From assembly GCF_014192105.1 (NCBI RefSeq), contig NZ_JACHXK010000014.1:122343-186342 (forward strand): 64,000 bases of DNA. Direction: 5' to 3'. The position numbers and the translations under genes were made by a program. Source of the stretch: Paenibacillus phyllosphaerae. GTDB taxonomy: Bacteria > Bacillota > Bacilli > Paenibacillales > Paenibacillaceae. The notes under the pieces were generated by a model, which did no database searches, had not been told where the DNA came from, and saw nothing but the letters and a program-made list of their open reading frames with translations. Below, in pieces: positions 62,501 through 64,000 of the stretch. Each line of letters begins with the position of its first letter. Position 1 is the stretch's first letter.

Positions 62501-63628
62501 ATTGGCGACCGATTTGAAGCCTGCCCCGGCATTAACGTTGTACGTGCCCCCGGATAAATTCCAAGTCCCGCCGTACGTCTTCCAGTTGCTCGCGGTACTG
62601 CTGTCGAAGTTGTCGCTGAAGCTGACCGACTGCTTCGCATAGCTGGCGCTTGCGACTTCGGAATCGAACATGCCGTCTTTGACCGCTAGCGCCTTGACGG
62701 TCGTGGTCTCGGTTATCGTGAACGGTCCGTTATAGACGGGCGATTCCTTCGTCGGCACACTGCCGTCCGTCGTATAATGAATAACCGCATCCGGCGTTGC
62801 CGACGTGATCGCAATTCGTGCGGACTCCGCAAAGGTGCTGCCCGTCGCAGGCGAGAACGTCGGTGCTGCCACCGGTACGATCTCATTTACCGTCAAATTG
62901 TCGAACGTCGTACGTCCCCACCAGGTTCTAAGGCCGATTGCGCCGGCTGCCGTAATCTGCTTGCCGTCGTTATCCGTGTAGTCGATCACAGGCGTATCCA
63001 TATCATTCATATAGATGCGGATGTTGTTCCCGATCGCCACTACCTTCATATGGCCTGACGTCACGGAGACGCTCGCCGATGCCAGCTCAGCGAACGCATA
63101 ATCGTTGCCGACGACACGCGCTAACCGGACGACGCCGTCATGACCAAGAGAAGCATAATAGCCGTTGTATCCGTCCCACTGCGGATCAGGCGAGACATTG
63201 GTGACGCGGAACAGGAAGCCTGAGCTGTCCGAATTGAATCCATTAACGGCAAGATCGCCTTCATAGACGAAATCCTTGAAGCTCGTTCCGTCGGCAACCG
63301 CCTTCGATCCGGGACTTCCGAGATCACCGCCGTTTACATTCGTGACATAGAGCTGCCCCTTATCATTGACCGTCCAATTTCCTGGGAAATCGGCGTTAGG
63401 CGAGCGGTACGTGCTCCAGCCATCCACATTACCGTCACTGAAATCGTCGGCGAAACTGTTGCCGCTTACCGATTGCGCGAGCAAGGATGCAGCCGTCAAA
63501 TCGCCTGATGCTGCCTTGCTCCCACTTTCTACCGTGACCGAATCGGCCGCGTATACGGAACCGCCCGCGAACGCGGACACTTGCATGGCTAGCGCCAATG
63601 CCATACTGATCTGCTTTTTCCCCTTCAT
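56510..63628 (-). CDS. Giant secreted multi-enzyme: GH-A hydrolase, GH43, SGNH esterase, with cohesin-like and dockerin domains
   Basis: About 2372 residues. Approximate order: signal peptide; ConA-like domain (60-258); chitobiase-like beta domain (260-335); ConA-like domain (338-510); GH-A TIM barrel related to GH5/GH2 (515-810), with acid Glu in IYNEPSNGE and nucleophile Glu in MWEFGIG; PA14 (815-955); Big2 (965-1050); ConA-like domain (1065-1265); Big2 (1268-1350); GH43 propeller (1352-1665), with SADPW, AIDGT and NEAPQ as catalytic triad; CBM6/35 (1670-1805); Big-like (1810-1890); SGNH hydrolase (1893-2095), with GASITHG and DGVHPT; cohesin-like (2100-2240); helical FIVAR-like segment (2243-2310); type I dockerin (2312-2372) with two calcium loops (DINGDNRYSIGD and DLNNDGVIDIID). 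It should hydrolyse and deacetylate complex hemicellulose or pectin outside the cell. The start at 63628 has GGGAGGG; 63637 is an alternative. Confidence 0.9.
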   Translation of the reverse strand: MKGKKQISMALALAMQVSAFAGGSVYAADSVTVESGSKAASGDLTAASLLAQSVSGNSFADDFSDGNVDGWSTYRSPNADFPGNWTVNDKGQLYVTNVNGGDLGSPGSKAVADGTSFKDFVYEGDLAVNGFNSDSSGFLFRVTNVSPDPQWDGYNGYYASLGHDGVVRLARVVGNDYAFAELASASVSVTSGHMKVVAIGNNIRIYMNDMDTPVIDYTDNDGKQITAAGAIGLRTWWGRTTFDNLTVNEIVPVAAPTFSPATGSTFAESARIAITSATPDAVIHYTTDGSVPTKESPVYNGPFTITETTTVKALAVKDGMFDSEVASASYAKQSVSFSDNFDSSTASNWKTYGGTWNLSGGTYNVNAGAGFKSVANATDFTNFSYSADVSISGGAANDNAGLLFRVTDPTVGADNLKGYYAGIRKGGSIQIGRFNNGWKELANIPYPIQTDTAYKLRVEAKGPNIDVYVNDELIASVVDRMWTHGAVGVRTHYLNAKFDNVSVTDTGAYTAPTYDWSWVKGAVFVPTNAVNQIQQWDQYDHEINERELANAHTYGINMVRVFVHNLLWKDDSEKMLANLEDFLQLADKYDIKVELVFFDDCWNDYPTLGEQPAPRYGAHNSRWVEGPGDEVKANYAANKADLKAYVQGIVKAHLNDPRIAMWNIYNEPSNGESGLMDQVTKQIMNDARIWIKDTGSAIPVTSTGGQFSGDPTSDFISWHPYEADYPTPYGISKEILADETMNRGSQTVPGVVEHYGDRGIGFVMWEFGIGRDNTRFAWGTDVNPAVSEPAIPFHGVVYPDGHPWQVNDVKALVGAEAFKTLPVFHAQYYNDPNFGQLTKTSITPRIDFELGDERGTGSPDASAGIGEDNFSIRWSGTVKPEATGTYTFYADSDNIASVWVNGTKVVDKTSDVREEASGQIQLTAGEEAAVKIEYVHADGDSSLHVKWAAPGGDKEALLPVFADKAAESVALPSQVNVAVDDTVRVPVQFSPLDASAQAVTWTSSNPLVASVHASTVDGIGEVRGEKAGTATITVASVADPSKTASVTVTVGEGDDQPAIPDSAIVDHFDGGTLDSAWQIVKESAANWSLSSRPGYLQLNAIQGDMYQSENGHHNVFIRDPKANANGDYEITLKLDSTVIKNYQQAGPIIWQDENNYIRLGRVYNGGKTLEFAKEVNGSYSGAGLMNRQQFPTGDRVYMKVVKLGNTYTPYVWNEGEWIQVAQTVTAELKNAKVGLYGLGATDATAMKASFDYFEVHPVEYGPATGVTLDKTALTLGLGGTYTLKANVEPLTAADKSVTWSSSNEAVATVSAGGVVTAVGPGLATITTETVSGHYTATSTVTVTAGSLFTNPIVPVGSGGGSADPWVIFQDGYYYYIRSDGDQGIQVAKASRLQDIGTAPRVTVYTPPLNTDYSKEIWAPELHFLNGKWYIYFAADDGDNFNHRMYVLESDTDNPQGSYTLKGKITDATDKWAIDGTVLKQEDGSLYFVWSGWEGDTNVRQNLYIAPMSNPWTISGPRVLISTPEKAWELNGTPYINEAPQVLQKDGKTFIVYSASGSWTDDYTLGMLTNTDGDVLNPNAWTKSGPVFSKVPTAYGPGHNSFTQSPDGTEDWIVYHADQVSGGSWGNRSVRAQKFTWNEDGTPNFGTPVGYGDAVLAPAGTPQVDTYRYEAEGADAQRGGTATIASESNASGGQVAGHIDLAGDYVQFNVNVKEAGAYRLTVMNANGTGGDFAPAKHDVTVNGASAGTITYRNYGWNIFNPSTMIVQLQAGANTIKLAKKVGYAEVDYIQLLRIPADQLVSGIQVASKSGQHTIAADKGTLQMTAKVLPASAMETHVTWKVTNTDGTPTDKASINAKGLLSALDNGIVRVEAYAADGSGKVGTYQVTISNQERVLKVMPLGASITHGFNIPGGYRIKLWDSIREAGYRVNFVGSIANGPAALGDNDHEGHPGWRIDQIDAEIDGWMEESRPDIVLLHAGTNDINQNYDVANMNVRLEALIDKITAKLPEGGKLYVAQIAPESNADWNAKVQQFNAKVAELVQKKAEAGQPVVLVDMYHALNVSDLQDGVHPTAAGYDKMADVWFEAIKGDFEQSQVSDTVTLTGPAAVSANQLFDVTLRLNEGAADAIAQDFTVHYDADKVEYVGAQSLQEGYTILDSAEIPGAIRFLAVNLQKDSASGRPLDLIKLQFKAKDTAENVTSSLSLTDIAFADSTGTETIIANPRPYAFEITAAVTRDALSAAIASAQSLHDSSVEGTRAGQYPVGSKAALLTAIQAAQAVLDNAGATQSQINEALEQLTTAVQTFRSLVIKQSAGDINGDNRYSIGDLSIAAAHYGKTNADPNWTTIKSVDLNNDGVIDIIDLVALARLILEEA

Positions 63629-63712
63629 GGAAACCATACCCTCCCGAACTTGCTTATGATATTCCCCTTGCTAGGACAACTGCAGATGTCCGCTCCTTTC
63701 TCCTTCGTTTTG

Positions 63713-63727
63713 TGACAACGCTTACAA
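63713..63727 (-). promoter_or_regulatory. CcpA cre site upstream of the giant enzyme gene
   Basis: Minus-strand TTGTAAGCGTTGTCA matches the cre consensus at every defined position. It lies about 85 bp upstream of the start. The gap 63638-63912 contains nothing else I recognise. Confidence 0.7.
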
Positions 63728-63912
63728 TCAGTTGTCGAATTGCGCCTTTTTTGCCGGCCCAAATGCTCCGCAGCCTTCCATCTCCTTCATTATAGGAGCC
63801 GCTTGTTCGAAAGTATTTGTAATATTACGTGTTTTTGTTAAGTATTCCGAGGAATGTATGAAGAAGGCGTCAGCCGTGAAAAAATAAAGAGGGAGCAACT
63901 GCCGCATGATAT

Positions 63913-63972
63913 GCTCCCCTTACGGTAGACAGGTGAAATAATAAAACCTGTTACCCTAAGGGGAGCTTTTTT
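63913..63972 (+). terminator. Long hairpin with T-run at the right edge
   Basis: GCTCCCCTTA (63913-63922) pairs with TAAGGGGAGC (63957-63966), and inner helices GGTA/TACC and ACAGGT/ACCTGT extend the stem; six T residues follow. The 3' arm contains a GGGGAG ribosome-binding site for the ORF that begins right after the T-run. An upstream GGGAGCA (63891-63897) could instead pair with TGCTCCC (63912-63918). Confidence 0.65.
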
Positions 63973-64000
63973 ATGCAAAGACGATCCTACTCGGCTTCTG
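63973..64000 (+). CDS. Start of an unidentified ORF cut by the window edge
   Basis: ATG at 63973, preceded by GGGGAG with 7-nt spacing, opens a frame of nine codons (MQRRSYSAS) to the window end. The basic start resembles transposase OrfA N-termini of IS3-type elements, and a hairpin that would stop outside transcripts is common before transposase genes. This is too short to identify. Confidence 0.3.

Overview
The window looks like a chromosomal segment of a Paenibacillus-type soil bacterium (Bacillota, moderately high GC). The evidence is the gene repertoire (YesM/YesN-type sensor pairs, LplA/LplB/YtcP-type sugar importers, CBM25 amylase, Cthe_2159/VTC/DUF4956 cluster), strong AGGAGG-type ribosome binding sites, frequent GTG/TTG starts and CcpA cre-like operators. 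No rRNA, tRNA, CRISPR array or prophage is visible. Most of the DNA is devoted to plant-polysaccharide use.

Layout. 1-1.7 kb: nickel importer binding protein (cut by the left edge) and its NikR regulator. 1.9-7.1 kb: two secreted enzymes, a GH43 exo-galactanase-like protein with a ricin-type lectin domain and a GH13 amylase with two CBM25 domains. 7.4-10.8 kb: housekeeping genes, namely a tyrosine phosphatase, YidC and CtaB. YidC is preceded by an overlapping small membrane ORF whose organisation resembles the MifM ribosome-arrest leader. 11-20.6 kb: a galactoside locus read leftward (sensor kinase, response regulator, ABC importer, GH42), with a GH30 enzyme upstream and a divergent AraC regulator. 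21.7-30.5 kb: a 7TMR-DISM sensor kinase, a copper-amine-oxidase-N-like protein, an IS1182 remnant, a His-rich protein with a nitroreductase, DUF4405 with a divergent two-component system, and a pentapeptide-repeat protein. 30.7-36.5 kb: Cthe_2159-DUF4956-VTC operon divergent from a two-component system. 36.8-53.4 kb: a glucuronoxylan/aldouronate-type locus (GH43, UxuB, UxuA, AraC, GH67, GH2, two permeases, binding protein, membrane AraC sensor). 53.7-56.4 kb: NIF3-like protein, sorbitol-type dehydrogenase and DUF2238 membrane protein. 56.5-63.6 kb: one 2.4-kilo-residue secreted enzyme with GH-A, GH43 and SGNH catalytic modules plus both cohesin-like and dockerin domains. The right edge holds a hairpin and the start of an unidentified ORF.

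How the parts work together. Secreted enzymes (GH43, GH13, the giant protein) would cut polymers outside the cell. Two CUT1-type importers take up oligosaccharides under control of dedicated sensors. Intracellular GH42, GH30, GH67, GH2 and GH43 enzymes would hydrolyse them, and UxuB/UxuA would channel glucuronate towards 2-keto-3-deoxygluconate. Cre-like sites before the amylase, the first importer, uxuA and the giant enzyme suggest shared catabolite control.

The most interesting items are (1) the MifM-like leader ORF with a hairpin that buries the yidC Shine-Dalgarno, (2) a dispersed structured repeat present at about 36.5 and 48.6 kb with compensating changes in its hairpins, ending at 48.9-49.3 kb in a tandem array of about 93 bp units that separates a binding-protein gene from its permeases, and (3) mirror-image promoter boxes between the VTC operon and its two-component system.
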